Numbered from the stretch's first letter, positions 8,540 to 17,738 are shown. The stretch is 49,018 nt of DNA from Chloroflexi bacterium UBA6622 (GCA_002433065.1 DJHK01000021.1:57080-106097), one strand, 5' to 3'. Made by a program: numbers and translations. Notes: generated from the letters alone by a model not told the origin.

Positions 8540-8968
8540 ATGCGCGTGCCAATAACTCGTGTCGATCCCACCTTGCCGTTGCCAAGCTATGCCACCGAGG
8601 GTTCAGCGGGCTTTGACTTAATCATCCGTACGACTACCACCGTCGAGGCTGGCGGCATGGCTCGACTGCCGGCCAATGTAATCGTGGCCACACCCCCAGG
8701 CCATATGCTCTTGATCGCAGTCCGCAGCAGCACCCCACGCCGAACCGGCCTACGACTTGCTAATGGCGTGGGCATCGTCGATCAAGACTATGCCGGGCCT
8801 GACGATGAGCTTCACATTGAAGTCTGGAATCCCACATCGGATCCAGTTGTCGTCCAACGGGGCGATCGAATTGCTCAAGGTGTCTTCGTTCGTATAGCCC
8901 AGGCTGATTGGGAGGAGCAAGACGCCACAGGCCAACCAACCCGCGGTGGATTCGGAAGCACGGGCTAA
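8540..8968 (+). CDS. dut: dUTP diphosphatase (trimeric dUTPase)
   Basis: This 142-residue enzyme hydrolyses dUTP to dUMP and pyrophosphate, keeping uracil out of DNA and feeding thymidylate synthesis. All five trimeric-dUTPase motifs are in order: AGFDL, a variant of motif 2 (VRSSTPRR), GVGIVDQDYAG with the catalytic Asp, GDRIAQGVF, and the C-terminal RGGFGSTG arm. Motif 3 continues PDDEL. ATG 8540 gives the usual length. The frame is open back to 8477, which would add 21 residues and overlap the ftsB-like gene by 28 bases. The 3' end overlaps tilS, suggesting coupled translation. Confidence 0.92.
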   Translation: MRVPITRVDPTLPLPSYATEGSAGFDLIIRTTTTVEAGGMARLPANVIVATPPGHMLLIAVRSSTPRRTGLRLANGVGIVDQDYAGPDDELHIEVWNPTSDPVVVQRGDRIAQGVFVRIAQADWEEQDATGQPTRGGFGSTG

Positions 8969-10337
8969 CCAGCCGACTTCGTCGCGCACAGTGCGCTTAA
9001 TCCGTGACGAGGTCTATCACGCGACAGTCCGCACTGCCGGGCTCACCTCCGGTGACCTTGTGCTCGTCGCCGTATCTGGTGGACCCGACTCACTGACAGT
9101 ATTGGACGCCCTTCTACATGCCAAGGATCGGGGCGGACCAGCCGTTCACGTCCTCCACGTAGATCATGGCTGGACTCCGAACAGCTCTTTGATCGCCGAC
9201 GCCGTCGCCGACCAGTGCCACCAACGTGGCGTCCACATCACGATCGAGCAATCGTCCATCTCCGACAGAGAAAAGCACGAGTCACCAGAGATGTCGGCTC
9301 GTCGAATTCGTCGCAGGTGCTTGCACGAAGAATCCTTGCGACTCGACGCTTCCCGAATCGTAACCGGACACAACGCGGACGACCAGGTCGAAACAGTGTT
9401 GATGAATCTTGCACGCGGCTATGGCCCTACAGGCCCACAGGGCATGCAAGAAGATGACGGTCAAACGCTTCGACCATTGCTCGGTATCTGGCGGAGCGAA
9501 ATTGAGATTTATCTGAAACACGTTGAGCTGTGTGTCTATCGAGATCCGGCCAATAACTCTCCGGCCTTTCGACGAAATCGCATAAGGCATGAACTCGTCC
9601 CATTGCTGGAACACATTTATCCAGGCGCCCGTCGAGCAGTGCTGCGCAGTGCAGCCCTAGCTGAACAATCGACAACACCAACCGTACGCGCGATAACGGG
9701 CATCCGCATGCCTGTCGCAACAAGTCGTCAGGCTGTGGATCCCGGCCCATTACGCCAAACTTTGACCGCAGCCATGCGGAAAGATCCAAATGCTGTTGGG
9801 CAACTAGGCACCGGAGCTTGGCAGCAATTGGAGCAAGCTTTAACTCATAATGTCTCGGGGATCTGGGTTCAGCTTCCTGCCCATAGGTGGGCATTCGTGC
9901 GCGATCGAGCAATTGCGATTTATCGTGAGCGCGTAAGCGACGCTCCTGTCACGACACCTATCCCTTTGGAAATTGGGAACACTATCGAGTTGCCCAACTG
10001 TCTCGTGCGCATCGAGCGAATCCGTTCCGTGGATCGCCATTCGACTGATCCCCACACCCACTTCCTAACTGACGTGCCTTCCGGATCTAGCCTGTTCGTT
10101 CGGACTCCAAAACCCGGCGACCAGATAGTTTTGCCAGCAGACGGCAAACCCCACGACCTAGCGCGGTATTTGAAACGGTGCCGTATACCGCGACCCTTAC
10201 GTCCCGGCACACCAATCCTCGTGGTAAATCAACGCTTGGCCTGTGTTCTAGGCGTCGCCGTAAGCGAAGATTTCAAACCACGCCCTGAAAACGAAACTCT
10301 ACTTGCTGTATCGGCAATATGGACACCATTCTTATGA
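8946..10337 (+). CDS. tilS: tRNA(Ile)-lysidine synthetase
   Basis: This 463-residue protein modifies C34 of the CAU tRNA-Ile to lysidine with ATP and lysine, allowing AUA decoding. The N-type PP-loop SGGPDS is at residues 44-49 in VLVAVSGGPDS. A GHNADDQVETVLMNLARG block and a NxxPAFRRNRIRHELVPLLE region complete the catalytic domain. The C-terminal TilS domain is recognisable at KPGDQIVLPADGKPHDLARYLKRCRIP and the closing VAVSEDF. GTG 8946 overlaps the end of dut by 23 bases, a common arrangement for coupling. The tilS-ftsH order is conserved in many bacteria. Confidence 0.93.
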   Translation: MDSEARANQPTSSRTVRLIRDEVYHATVRTAGLTSGDLVLVAVSGGPDSLTVLDALLHAKDRGGPAVHVLHVDHGWTPNSSLIADAVADQCHQRGVHITIEQSSISDREKHESPEMSARRIRRRCLHEESLRLDASRIVTGHNADDQVETVLMNLARGYGPTGPQGMQEDDGQTLRPLLGIWRSEIEIYLKHVELCVYRDPANNSPAFRRNRIRHELVPLLEHIYPGARRAVLRSAALAEQSTTPTVRAITGIRMPVATSRQAVDPGPLRQTLTAAMRKDPNAVGQLGTGAWQQLEQALTHNVSGIWVQLPAHRWAFVRDRAIAIYRERVSDAPVTTPIPLEIGNTIELPNCLVRIERIRSVDRHSTDPHTHFLTDVPSGSSLFVRTPKPGDQIVLPADGKPHDLARYLKRCRIPRPLRPGTPILVVNQRLACVLGVAVSEDFKPRPENETLLAVSAIWTPFL

Positions 10338-10434
10338 CTTGCCGTCCAGGAAGTTTCATTACAGATCTACATGGCGGTTGCAATTACACTCTCCCAAAGG
10401 TCAGAATCTAAATCTCAGTTCCAAGGGTGCTTGA

Positions 10435-10440
10435 TATACT
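10435..10440 (+). promoter_or_regulatory. Possible -10 element upstream of ftsH
   Basis: TATACT matches a sigma70-type -10 and lies directly before a hairpin in the ftsH leader. I find no convincing -35 at 16-18 bases upstream, so this is a weak call based on one hexamer and the 166-base gap after tilS. Confidence 0.25.
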
Positions 10441-10467
10441 CAATGCCTTCCCCGAAGCGAGGCATTG
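10441..10467 (+). promoter_or_regulatory. Perfect 8-bp inverted repeat in the ftsH leader
   Basis: CAATGCCT and AGGCATTG form a perfect 8-bp stem around an 11-base loop, 36 bases before the ftsH start. There is no T-run after it, so it is not a standard terminator. It could be an operator, an mRNA-stability hairpin or a temperature-sensitive leader element. The function is inferred only from position. Confidence 0.4.
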
Positions 10468-10503
10468 ATATCGTTCTGACACAGAACGAAAGGCTGCCAT
10501 TCG

Positions 10504-12450
10504 ATGAATAATCGACTTGTACGCAACGGTTTCATGTACATCGTGTTAGCCGTTGCAATCCTTGTAGTTCTGTTCGTGATGTTTAACCCCGGACCTCGCG
10601 AGCAGCATGTTCCCATTTCAACCCTCCTTGCCGAAGTCCAGGGTTCAGCTGAACGCGGAAACCGACCGCAGATTCAAGTCGGGGGATCAGAAGTTTCAGC
10701 TAATGTTGACGGGCGCATGCTGGCTGCTGTTGTTGACAACAATTTTTCCATCAGCAATGAGCTTGAGGCACGTGGCCTGAATACTGCTGGTGAACAAGTC
10801 TCTGTTGAATATGACGAGCCGAGCAACGCGCCCACGATTATCAGCATCCTTACCTCAATATTGCCCTTGCTGATTTTCGTAGGTTTGCTTGTGTTCATGA
10901 TGCGACAAGCGCAAGGATCAAACTCTCAAGCCCTTAGTTTTGGCAAGAGTCGCGCCCGGCTGGTCACCGCCAACAGACCAAAGGTCACGTTCAAAGATGT
11001 TCAAGGCGTTGATGAAGCTAAGCAGGAACTTGCAGAGGTTGTTGAGTTCCTGAAATACCCCGAGAAGTTCACCAAGATCGGTGCCGAGATCCCAAAGGGT
11101 GTTTTACTCGTTGGCCCGCCAGGTACCGGCAAAACTTTTCTGTCAAAAGCCGTAGCCGGCGAAGCTGGTGTTCCATTCTTTAGTATCAGTGGGTCTGAGT
11201 TCGTTGAAATGTTCGTCGGCGTTGGAGCCTCACGTGTCCGCGACCTATTTGAAAAGGCCAAGCAAAACGCGCCGGCTCTAGTTTTTGTTGACGAAATAGA
11301 TGCGGTCGGTCGCCAGCGTGGTGCTGGCCTCGGCGGTAGCCATGACGAGCGTGAGCAGACCCTTAATCAGATTTTGGTCGAAATGGATGGCTTCGAAAGT
11401 GAGCAAACGGTCATTGTTCTCGCAGCCACTAATCGACCAGACGTCCTTGACCCAGCGCTGTTGCGACCCGGCAGATTCGACCGTCGGGTAACCCTCGACC
11501 TCCCAGACATGAAGGGACGCGAGGCGATCCTTCGAGTTCATGCACGTGACAAACCTCTTGATCCGGATGTGGATCTTGAAACTGTGGGCAAGCAAACGCC
11601 CGGATTCTCAGGTGCCGACCTGAAAAACTTGCTCAACGAAGGAGCCATTCTGGCAGCCCGGCGCAACCGGTCGACCATAGGTATGTTCGAAATCGAGGAG
11701 GCTATTGACCGCTTGATCGCAGGTCCACAGCGCAAGAGTCGAGTAATGAGCGATCAAGAAAAACGAGTAACCGCATACCACGAAATCGGCCACGCCCTTG
11801 TGGCCCACATGCTCAAGAGAGCGGATCCAGTGTACAAAGTCACGATTCTTCCCCGTGGCCAGATGGGCGGCTATACACGCCTGCAACCACCTGAGGATCG
11901 ACACCTCTATACGAAAAGCTTTTTTGAGGATCTTTTGGCTATGACCATGGGCGGACATGCTGCAGAGGTCCTCACGTTTGGTGAAATGTCTACAGGTCCT
12001 AGCAATGACATCCAGCAAGCAACGGAGACGGCACGCCGCATGGTGACCCAATACGGCATGAGTCCAAAACTCGGTCCCCGAGCATTTGGTCGCCGTGAAG
12101 AGCTCGTGTTTCTCGGGCGTGATATTGCGGAACAACGAAACTACAGCGAGCGAGTCGCTGAAGCCATTGATGCCGAAGTTTCACATTTGATCGATGATGG
12201 CCACCGTAGGGCCATGGAGATCTTGGCCCGACACGAAGAACTTCTCGACATGCTGTCTGAACGTCTCATTGAAGTTGAAACTCTTGATGCTGAAGAATTT
12301 ACGCGTTTGATTAGCACGTTTGGCGATCAGACTCCTGTGAAGAGTGCCACCACGGAGCCCACCAAACAGACTGACGTTGTCGACGACGAAACCTCACCCC
12401 GCGAACGGCCGCCTACACCTAAACAGCAACCTGCCGAAGGCACCATCTAG
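10504..12450 (+). CDS. ftsH: ATP-dependent zinc metalloprotease FtsH
   Basis: This 648-residue membrane protease degrades misfolded membrane proteins and regulatory substrates. A first membrane helix lies at about residues 11-27 (MYIVLAVAILVVLF) and a second at about 113-131 after a periplasmic segment. The AAA+ domain has Walker A GPPGTGKT at 204-211, VFVDEIDAVGRQRG as Walker B, and the second region of homology ATNRPDVLDPALLRPGRFD. The M41 zinc site is HEIGH at 426-430 (the usual form is HEAGH). A Gly/Pro and charge-rich tail ends the protein. It is preceded by a 166-base leader with an inverted repeat, so it may be transcribed separately from tilS. Confidence 0.97.
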   Translation: MNNRLVRNGFMYIVLAVAILVVLFVMFNPGPREQHVPISTLLAEVQGSAERGNRPQIQVGGSEVSANVDGRMLAAVVDNNFSISNELEARGLNTAGEQVSVEYDEPSNAPTIISILTSILPLLIFVGLLVFMMRQAQGSNSQALSFGKSRARLVTANRPKVTFKDVQGVDEAKQELAEVVEFLKYPEKFTKIGAEIPKGVLLVGPPGTGKTFLSKAVAGEAGVPFFSISGSEFVEMFVGVGASRVRDLFEKAKQNAPALVFVDEIDAVGRQRGAGLGGSHDEREQTLNQILVEMDGFESEQTVIVLAATNRPDVLDPALLRPGRFDRRVTLDLPDMKGREAILRVHARDKPLDPDVDLETVGKQTPGFSGADLKNLLNEGAILAARRNRSTIGMFEIEEAIDRLIAGPQRKSRVMSDQEKRVTAYHEIGHALVAHMLKRADPVYKVTILPRGQMGGYTRLQPPEDRHLYTKSFFEDLLAMTMGGHAAEVLTFGEMSTGPSNDIQQATETARRMVTQYGMSPKLGPRAFGRREELVFLGRDIAEQRNYSERVAEAIDAEVSHLIDDGHRRAMEILARHEELLDMLSERLIEVETLDAEEFTRLISTFGDQTPVKSATTEPTKQTDVVDDETSPRERPPTPKQQPAEGTI

Positions 12451-12505
12451 CTAGGACTGAGTACCCACAGCGATCGTTGTTGATAAACGGAGCATGTCTC
12501 CATTC

Positions 12506-13297
12506 TTAGTCGCCTCGCCACTGCCGCCAAAGCAATACCCCTCGAGCAATTGGTAATCGGACAAGGCTTCGATACTGGTTCTGTAGACGGGCCAACAAAC
12601 TTGGCGGCGCGTAACGCACTCGACCAATAGCTGGTGTAACCGCCTGAGTAACTATTGCACATCGAAGATCAGCGGCCGTTCGCCCTTCAAACAGGGAAAC
12701 AGCCCGAGCCAGATCGCCATAGTGGGCATCGCTAGATCCAACTACAGCACCCATCCGATCGTGGTCGTCCTGCATGAAACGCTGGAAGCGCTCACGAGCA
12801 CCTTTGCGCATGTATGGATTCTCAGCCTCGATCCCATCAAACCAGCATCTCTCAAGCGCCTTCCGGAGCCTCCCGGCAGAAATTGATGACGGCAGCCCGA
12901 GAAACGGATGAGCCACGATCGCTAGTCCGCCCTGCGCATGAATAGCATTGACCGTATCGGCCACTGAACGAAAAATTTCTGGTGGACGCTCAAGAAATAG
13001 TCCCACGATGTGGTCCTGGCTACGGGTCGTGACCTCCATTCCAACCACAACTTCAACCCGTGCTCCAACTCGCAACGCATAGTCCCGAGCTCGTAATGCT
13101 CCCTTCATCGTGTCGTGGTCCGTAACCGCCAGTACATCAAGCCCAATATGCTCAGCGATTTCAACAAGGTTTTCAGGCGAGACTGTGCCGTCGCTGGCCG
13201 TAGTGTGACAATGCAATTCGGCCACCCCCCAATCACCAGATGGCGAAGGTGGGCAATCTACAGGTAGGCATAGGCGACTATCTCGGGAAGAGGTCAC
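12506..13297 (-). CDS. PHP-domain phosphoesterase
   Basis: This 263-residue protein has the polymerase and histidinol phosphatase (PHP) fold of the TrpH/YciV type. It has an N-terminal LHCHTTASDGT (metal ligands His29, His31), then AVTDHDTMKG, VVGMEVTT, AIVAHPFLG and the late VVGSSDAHYGDLA. Known members are RNase AM (5'-exonuclease on short RNA) or 3',5'-nucleotide bisphosphatases; which applies cannot be read here. GTG 13297 is the annotated start, and starts closer to the PHP motif are possible. It converges on ftsH and is divergent from an unknown gene pair. Confidence 0.85.
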   Translation of the reverse strand: MTSSRDSRLCLPVDCPPSPSGDWGVAELHCHTTASDGTVSPENLVEIAEHIGLDVLAVTDHDTMKGALRARDYALRVGARVEVVVGMEVTTRSQDHIVGLFLERPPEIFRSVADTVNAIHAQGGLAIVAHPFLGLPSSISAGRLRKALERCWFDGIEAENPYMRKGARERFQRFMQDDHDRMGAVVGSSDAHYGDLARAVSLFEGRTAADLRCAIVTQAVTPAIGRVRYAPPSLLARLQNQYRSLVRLPIARGVLLWRQWRGD

Positions 13298-13450
13298 AAC
13301 TCATATGTCAGGCAATCGTCGGTGCAACAGTATTTTGGGTGATAGGACCCGGATTACGCTACCGTCCTCAGACGTATCCCATGCCAAGCGCAGGCCTTCT
13401 GGAGTAATCAGCTACGCTTCTGGCCATATAAAGGTGAGAGTCAATACGCT

Positions 13451-13873
13451 GTGAACAGCCAACCAGTCGGTCCTAGATGGAACGTTGAGGAGTTCCCGTC
13501 GAGCTACAACGGGACGCCCATCGAATGGGACCGGGATCAATTCGATACTGCAGCTATGCCGTTTATTGTGGCCATCCGGCAGCATTTCTGGTCATGGCGA
13601 ATTACCAAATTTTACGCGGGAACCGGTTCCCTAACCGTCGACGTTGCAATACCAAGCGCCATGCCTGACGGCTTCACAATGATCGGATACGACGCCGGCG
13701 ACGTCCCGCCACACACCCTGGTAGGCGAATTCGAGAGTTTGCTTCAGGCGATGGGCAGCATCCTGTTAGATAGCCCCTGGACATACCGTCTTCAGATACA
13801 CAGCAGTTCGGAACCTGAACTTTTTGAAGGCGCCTTTGGCGGATCGGAGCTATCCACTGATGGATCCCAATAG
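13451..13873 (+). CDS. Unknown 140-residue protein
   Basis: I do not recognise this protein. It starts at GTG 13451 with AAAGGTGAGAG about 8 bases upstream. It is acidic, Trp- and aromatic-rich (WSWRITKFY, SPWTYRLQI), with no signal peptide, membrane segment or cysteine motif. Alternating hydrophobic stretches suggest a compact alpha/beta fold. It overlaps the next gene by 14 bases, so the two are probably translated together. There are no conserved catalytic motifs that I can name. Confidence 0.6.
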   Translation: MNSQPVGPRWNVEEFPSSYNGTPIEWDRDQFDTAAMPFIVAIRQHFWSWRITKFYAGTGSLTVDVAIPSAMPDGFTMIGYDAGDVPPHTLVGEFESLLQAMGSILLDSPWTYRLQIHSSSEPELFEGAFGGSELSTDGSQ

Positions 13874-14648
13874 CCCGAACACAACACATATCGCAGACAC
13901 CACATATTTGGATGACTACGCCGGATGGGTCTCTTCAATTCACACCGTCGAAGCACGTGCGCTGGTCGCCGCTATTCGAGAGGCCAAAGATCGAGACCTT
14001 CGCAAGGCCTTGAGCACGCGTCTGGTCCAGTCACGCGTCAATGCGTTGCTCTCGATCGGATACTTTTATGTAGCGATCCGTGACCGCTTTGGCACATCCT
14101 TGCTTCACGCCCGGCTCAACGCGAGCGTGGCCGACGCCCGTGCTGCTCTACGGAAATGTTCCGATACCACGACGAATGGCTTCTGGTCCTTTCTACACAT
14201 CCCTGATCCCGACACCCTGCGAAGCCACAAGATCGACGCCCACGTGATCAATCAATACGTTGATTCTGGGGCACAGCGCTTAGCGAATGCGCCGCGGATT
14301 GGACAACTCGCCCGTCAGGACATGCTGCTGAGCACCATGGCAGCTCATCGATCAAATCGTGTCATCTTGAGTTCACCGAGGAGCGTCAGTCTCATCAAGA
14401 CCGGCCAGGAATCCGAACTGCATGGGCTCAGCAACACAGCGTTTTACCTCGTTGATATATCGACTGGCCAGTTCGCTGACTCCAGCGATCTCGTCGCTGT
14501 GGCAAGCCCCACTACCCCCGCTGTAGTCGAGGACATCGCCGAGGAGATTGAGTTCATCGATACCGAGGCTGCAGCAACGGCAACACTCGTGGCGACTGTG
14601 GCCAAGGCCGGCCTGCTTTACGTGGACAGTACGCCGCAGAATCCCTAA
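13860..14648 (+). CDS. Unknown 262-residue mostly helical protein
   Basis: I do not recognise this protein. ATG 13860 lies inside the last codons of the preceding gene; the frame is open a further 12 codons upstream. Residues 20-110 are rich in Arg, Ala and Leu and look helical (VEARALVAAIREAKDRD, TRLVQSRVNALLSIGYFYV). The last 90 residues are Ala/Val/Ser-rich with few charges. There is no signal peptide. It converges on the DUF6807 gene with a 4-base stop overlap. The pair 13451-14648 may encode interacting partners; this is inferred only from the overlap. Confidence 0.6.
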   Translation: MDPNSPNTTHIADTTYLDDYAGWVSSIHTVEARALVAAIREAKDRDLRKALSTRLVQSRVNALLSIGYFYVAIRDRFGTSLLHARLNASVADARAALRKCSDTTTNGFWSFLHIPDPDTLRSHKIDAHVINQYVDSGAQRLANAPRIGQLARQDMLLSTMAAHRSNRVILSSPRSVSLIKTGQESELHGLSNTAFYLVDISTGQFADSSDLVAVASPTTPAVVEDIAEEIEFIDTEAAATATLVATVAKAGLLYVDSTPQNP

Positions 14649-15490
14649 ACGTACATCTCTGCTAGAAACCGTTCGTAGATACCGGCAATACCAGCTTCTT
14701 CACAACTACCATCGTGCGCGACAAAACGCGCGCCAACGGTATAGGCCTCCCCGGAAACAAGATCGATAGAAGCATGTCGAAACGGACTTACATAAACAGG
14801 CCCGTAGTCACGAGTAAACCAAGGAATCCCTTCATTGCCCGGATGCGGAAAGACGGCTACGCCAGCCGTCTCCGTTCGACTGATCGGTCCCGCGTAGTCC
14901 ACCCACGCTGACACCTGGTCAAAAGTCTGGGCCTCGTTGACTGCCCCATCCGCATTCACAATTCGGCCACCATCCAGAACATCAATTTGGTCAGCTACCC
15001 GAACCGCGAGACCGGCCTCCTTCGTCTGGCCCAAGCACACCCCTGAACTTCCCGCATTCAGCGTAACCACCATGTCAACCATCGTATGATCAGGCCGCTC
15101 ACCAACCGTGATGACCCGCGAATCGGTCAGCCGGGTTTCCCCTTGGCCATCACGCCAGTCCACAGCCTGACAAAACACCACGCCATCCGGGCCAATATCC
15201 GTGTCAGTCGACGTCACAACCATTCGAGAACATGGCTCTGGCTGAGTTGTTCGTCCGTAACGCGACTCCGGCGCCCAGAAGTCCACCCCATCCACGATTT
15301 CGTGAGCGAACCAGACACCCAAATGATGAAGGTGATCAGCTGGTGCAATCTGCGTCACAACGTGACCACGAGGTGTAATGACAGGATGAACATACGGTCG
15401 AAAATTACCCTGTTGAACAGCCGCTACGTAACGACCATCAGCATAAACTTTTAGTTGGTGTTGTAATTCCCGGACTTCGTACACCGGCAT
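14645..15490 (-). CDS. DUF6807 (PmoA-annotated) family protein
   Basis: This protein of about 281 residues has the HPVITPRGHVVTQIAPADHLHHLGVWFAH core typical of the DUF6807 family. Databases also label the family PmoA, without real relation to methane monooxygenase. Later segments DWRDGQGETRLTDSRVI, LGQTKEAGLAVRVAD and VFPHPGNEGIPWFTRDYGP also fit. The fold is probably a large beta-sandwich, and members are common near Gfo/Idh oxidoreductases and sugar genes in planctomycete- and Chloroflexota-like genomes. ATG 15490 is preferred over an upstream ATG that would add 11 residues. No export signal is seen. Function unproven; carbohydrate metabolism is an inference from association. Confidence 0.8.
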   Translation of the reverse strand: MPVYEVRELQHQLKVYADGRYVAAVQQGNFRPYVHPVITPRGHVVTQIAPADHLHHLGVWFAHEIVDGVDFWAPESRYGRTTQPEPCSRMVVTSTDTDIGPDGVVFCQAVDWRDGQGETRLTDSRVITVGERPDHTMVDMVVTLNAGSSGVCLGQTKEAGLAVRVADQIDVLDGGRIVNADGAVNEAQTFDQVSAWVDYAGPISRTETAGVAVFPHPGNEGIPWFTRDYGPVYVSPFRHASIDLVSGEAYTVGARFVAHDGSCEEAGIAGIYERFLAEMYV

Positions 15491-15613
15491 AGGAAAAATG
15501 TATTTCTGGAACAGGTGGAACAAGCAAGCTTACTAGGCTTCACATGGACTACGTAACGCCTACTCATATCTCCAAAATCTCGTAGCCTTGGCAGGCTTAC
15601 TAGGGCAAAGGCC

Positions 15614-15901
15614 GTGATCGTGACCGGGCAAATCAAACTGCCGAATTCGCCGTTGGCAATAGTTGTCATCGCGTTGTTGCTGGCTCTTGTCGCACCGCTG
15701 GTACTGATAATCGTGCTGGTAACAATCATCTTCGCGCTAGCCGGAGCCGTTGTTTTGGCGGTGGCCTCTGTGTTTCGGCCTGAGTTACGCCGAAAGCTCG
15801 CAACGATGTGGCGTGTACTACAAGTCCTTCGAAACTATCGTCGACAGCAGCAAGAGCCCAGAGTCACCGTTGTGGATGTTGAGGAAGTAGATCGGCACTG
15901 A
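15614..15901 (+). CDS. Small two-helix membrane protein
   Basis: This 95-residue protein from GTG 15614 has two adjacent very hydrophobic segments at about residues 13-35 and 36-53, made of Leu, Ile, Val and Ala. A basic, Arg-rich amphipathic tail follows (RPELRRKLATMWRVLQVLRNYRRQQQ) and then an acidic end. The charge distribution predicts a hairpin with both ends in the cytoplasm. No family is recognised. It is divergent from the DUF6807 gene and convergent with the Gfo/Idh gene, so it is probably monocistronic. Confidence 0.6.
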   Translation: MIVTGQIKLPNSPLAIVVIALLLALVAPLVLIIVLVTIIFALAGAVVLAVASVFRPELRRKLATMWRVLQVLRNYRRQQQEPRVTVVDVEEVDRH

Positions 15902-16007
15902 TCAGCTACCCGGCCCTCCCCATACACGGAAAGTCAAATGCAGTGGGGAGCTCGTACCCAAGAACGAATACGTACCACGCTGACAGTCAGTCTTCTGTAC
16001 TTCCTCG

Positions 16008-17000
16008 TTAGGACACGTCAACAACCGTCCCGAGCTCTGTTGACTTAGCGACAGCACCAACGACCCGGATCGTTGTCAGATTGTTCCGACCAGAAAGTTC
16101 AGTGTCCTCACCCTTCAATATCTGCCGGGCAAACATGTCCGAAATTTGCTCGTCTTCTGTCATACCGTTGGGGCGGGCATCAACATCGAGTGCTTCAACC
16201 TCAGCTCCCTGCTTCACTACCAACGAGGCATCGCCCGCACCTCCTGTCGGGCTTACCGCGGCTATCGCAGCATCAGCGCATTCAATCGTGAAATGAAATT
16301 CAGCATGCCGTGCTTGTGAGGTCCCCACGTATGTCGCTGAGAAAGCATCGTCAAACTCTATGGTCGCGTGAGCCAGTGAAGGAGTTGGCCAATTCCCCCA
16401 CGGCGGCTCCACACTAAGTCCCCGTACCCGGATAGGCGTACGTGGAATCGTGGCTATCAACGTGTCGATTTGATGCACGCCTTGTTGCCAGAGATGCATG
16501 TGCGGTGAGTCGTGATATGGCCTGTTACGAGGCTTGTCATGGATCATGACCGCATATCCCGGTGGCCCGAATGTCTCTTCCTCCAGATGCCGACGCATCG
16601 TCTTGAAGACAGGATTCAGTCGATCGTTCTGAGTCACAAGTAACTGCACACCCTGACGTTCAGCGGTCGCAACTGCTCGCTCCGCATCCGCCAAGTCGAC
16701 CGTAAAAGGCTTCTCCACCATAACGTGCTTGCCGGCAGCCAACGCCTCATCGATAAACGGCGCATGCAGCATTACCGGGGTGACAACCACGACAGCCTCG
16801 CAGTCATGCTCACCGAGAGCTTCGGCTAACGTACCGTACGAGGCATCCTGACCCAACCCCGATAACTCACGACCCTTGGCCAGAAACTCCTGATTGGTAT
16901 CAACTAATGCCACGGGTTCGAAAACTTCGGAATCTGACATCACGCCTAAATGGGCACGGGCACGATTCCAAGCGCCAACATGAATTGTCCGAATAGCCAT
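16008..17000 (-). CDS. Gfo/Idh/MocA family oxidoreductase
   Basis: This 330-residue probable NAD(P)-dependent dehydrogenase acts on a sugar or cyclitol-like compound. The N-terminal Rossmann part starts IRTIHVGAWNRARAHLGVM, where a GxGxxG loop is modified to VGAWNR. The diagnostic HVMVEKPFTVDL motif is present near residue 95 with the catalytic Lys. A HLWQQGVHQIDTLIA segment provides the typical catalytic His region. The C-terminal domain is the usual open sheet. The RidA-family gene is divergent, with starts only about 130 bases apart, so they may share regulation. Substrate unknown. Confidence 0.85.
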   Translation of the reverse strand: MAIRTIHVGAWNRARAHLGVMSDSEVFEPVALVDTNQEFLAKGRELSGLGQDASYGTLAEALGEHDCEAVVVVTPVMLHAPFIDEALAAGKHVMVEKPFTVDLADAERAVATAERQGVQLLVTQNDRLNPVFKTMRRHLEEETFGPPGYAVMIHDKPRNRPYHDSPHMHLWQQGVHQIDTLIATIPRTPIRVRGLSVEPPWGNWPTPSLAHATIEFDDAFSATYVGTSQARHAEFHFTIECADAAIAAVSPTGGAGDASLVVKQGAEVEALDVDARPNGMTEDEQISDMFARQILKGEDTELSGRNNLTTIRVVGAVAKSTELGTVVDVS

Positions 17001-17130
17001 GCGTTCCTACCTCCATGGTGCCGAAGTCACCATTATGAACCGCCAGCTGACAGACGTCGTTACCGAACCACATCCGCAGAACAGTTCAAATTACTTACAA
17101 TCGTGGGCTCCTCCTGTGAAAGAACGTCCT

Positions 17131-17583
17131 GTGTCCCACGAAGCCCGTCTTACAAGTCTCGGTCTTACCCTTCCTGAAGCACCTACCCCAATGGCCGCCT
17201 ACGTACCTGCACTGCAAACCGACGACCTGCTGTGGATCGCTGGCCAGCCGCCAGGCGGCGATTGGAAGGGCCGTGTTGGCGAAGCCTACGATGTCCCAAC
17301 TGGTGCCCGCGCCGCACGCGATGCCGGCCTTAACATCCTTGCGCAGGTGCGGAAGGCGGCAGGAAGCCTCGACGCCGTGGTTCGAGTCGTCAAGGTTGTT
17401 GGCTTTGTGAATGCCGCCCCAGAAGTGGACGACGTGCATCTAGTCGTCAACGGGTGCTCAGAGCTCATGCAAGAAGTTTTTGGCGAGGCTGGCCGACACA
17501 CACGCTCGGCCGTCGGCTGTAGCACGCTGCCGATGCAAATACCGGTAGAGATCGAGGCGGTGTTTCAGCTGCGCTCGCCATAA
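17131..17583 (+). CDS. RidA/YjgF/UK114 family protein
   Basis: This is a protein of about 150 residues of the RidA superfamily, small trimeric proteins that hydrolyse reactive enamines and imines from PLP enzymes. Evidence is the LLWIAGQPPGG strand, AARDAGLNILAQVRKAAGSLDAVVRVVKVVGFV, then GRHTRSAVGCSTLPMQIPVEIEAV, which includes the conserved Arg before the last strands. GTG 17131 gives the usual length; GTG 17116 and ATG 17035 are in-frame alternatives. A longer frame overlaps the divergent oxidoreductase start and is unlikely. This variant resembles the longer YjgF-like group with extended N-terminus. Confidence 0.85.
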   Translation: MSHEARLTSLGLTLPEAPTPMAAYVPALQTDDLLWIAGQPPGGDWKGRVGEAYDVPTGARAARDAGLNILAQVRKAAGSLDAVVRVVKVVGFVNAAPEVDDVHLVVNGCSELMQEVFGEAGRHTRSAVGCSTLPMQIPVEIEAVFQLRSP

Positions 17584-17701
17584 AGAGAGCGAAGCCTCTC
17601 ACAACACCGGGCCATCGCCACGAGAGTTCGGCGACCGCTCCTGCATGTCTTTTGGATCAGGTTAGTCTTGAGTAACAGCACTTTCACAAATTGGTCCTAA
17701 A

Positions 17702-17738
17702 AGCACGCAAGCGACCCACAATGGGGTCGCTTGTGCTC
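17702..17738 (-). terminator. Intrinsic terminator reading leftwards
   Basis: A strong hairpin with arms AAGCGACCC and GGGTCGCTT around ACAATG has an outer AGCAC/GTGCT helix with a 2-base bulge. On the minus strand the hairpin is followed by a TTTT run, so it should end transcripts coming from gpsA and the small ORF behind it. No T-run follows on the plus strand. Confidence 0.7.
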
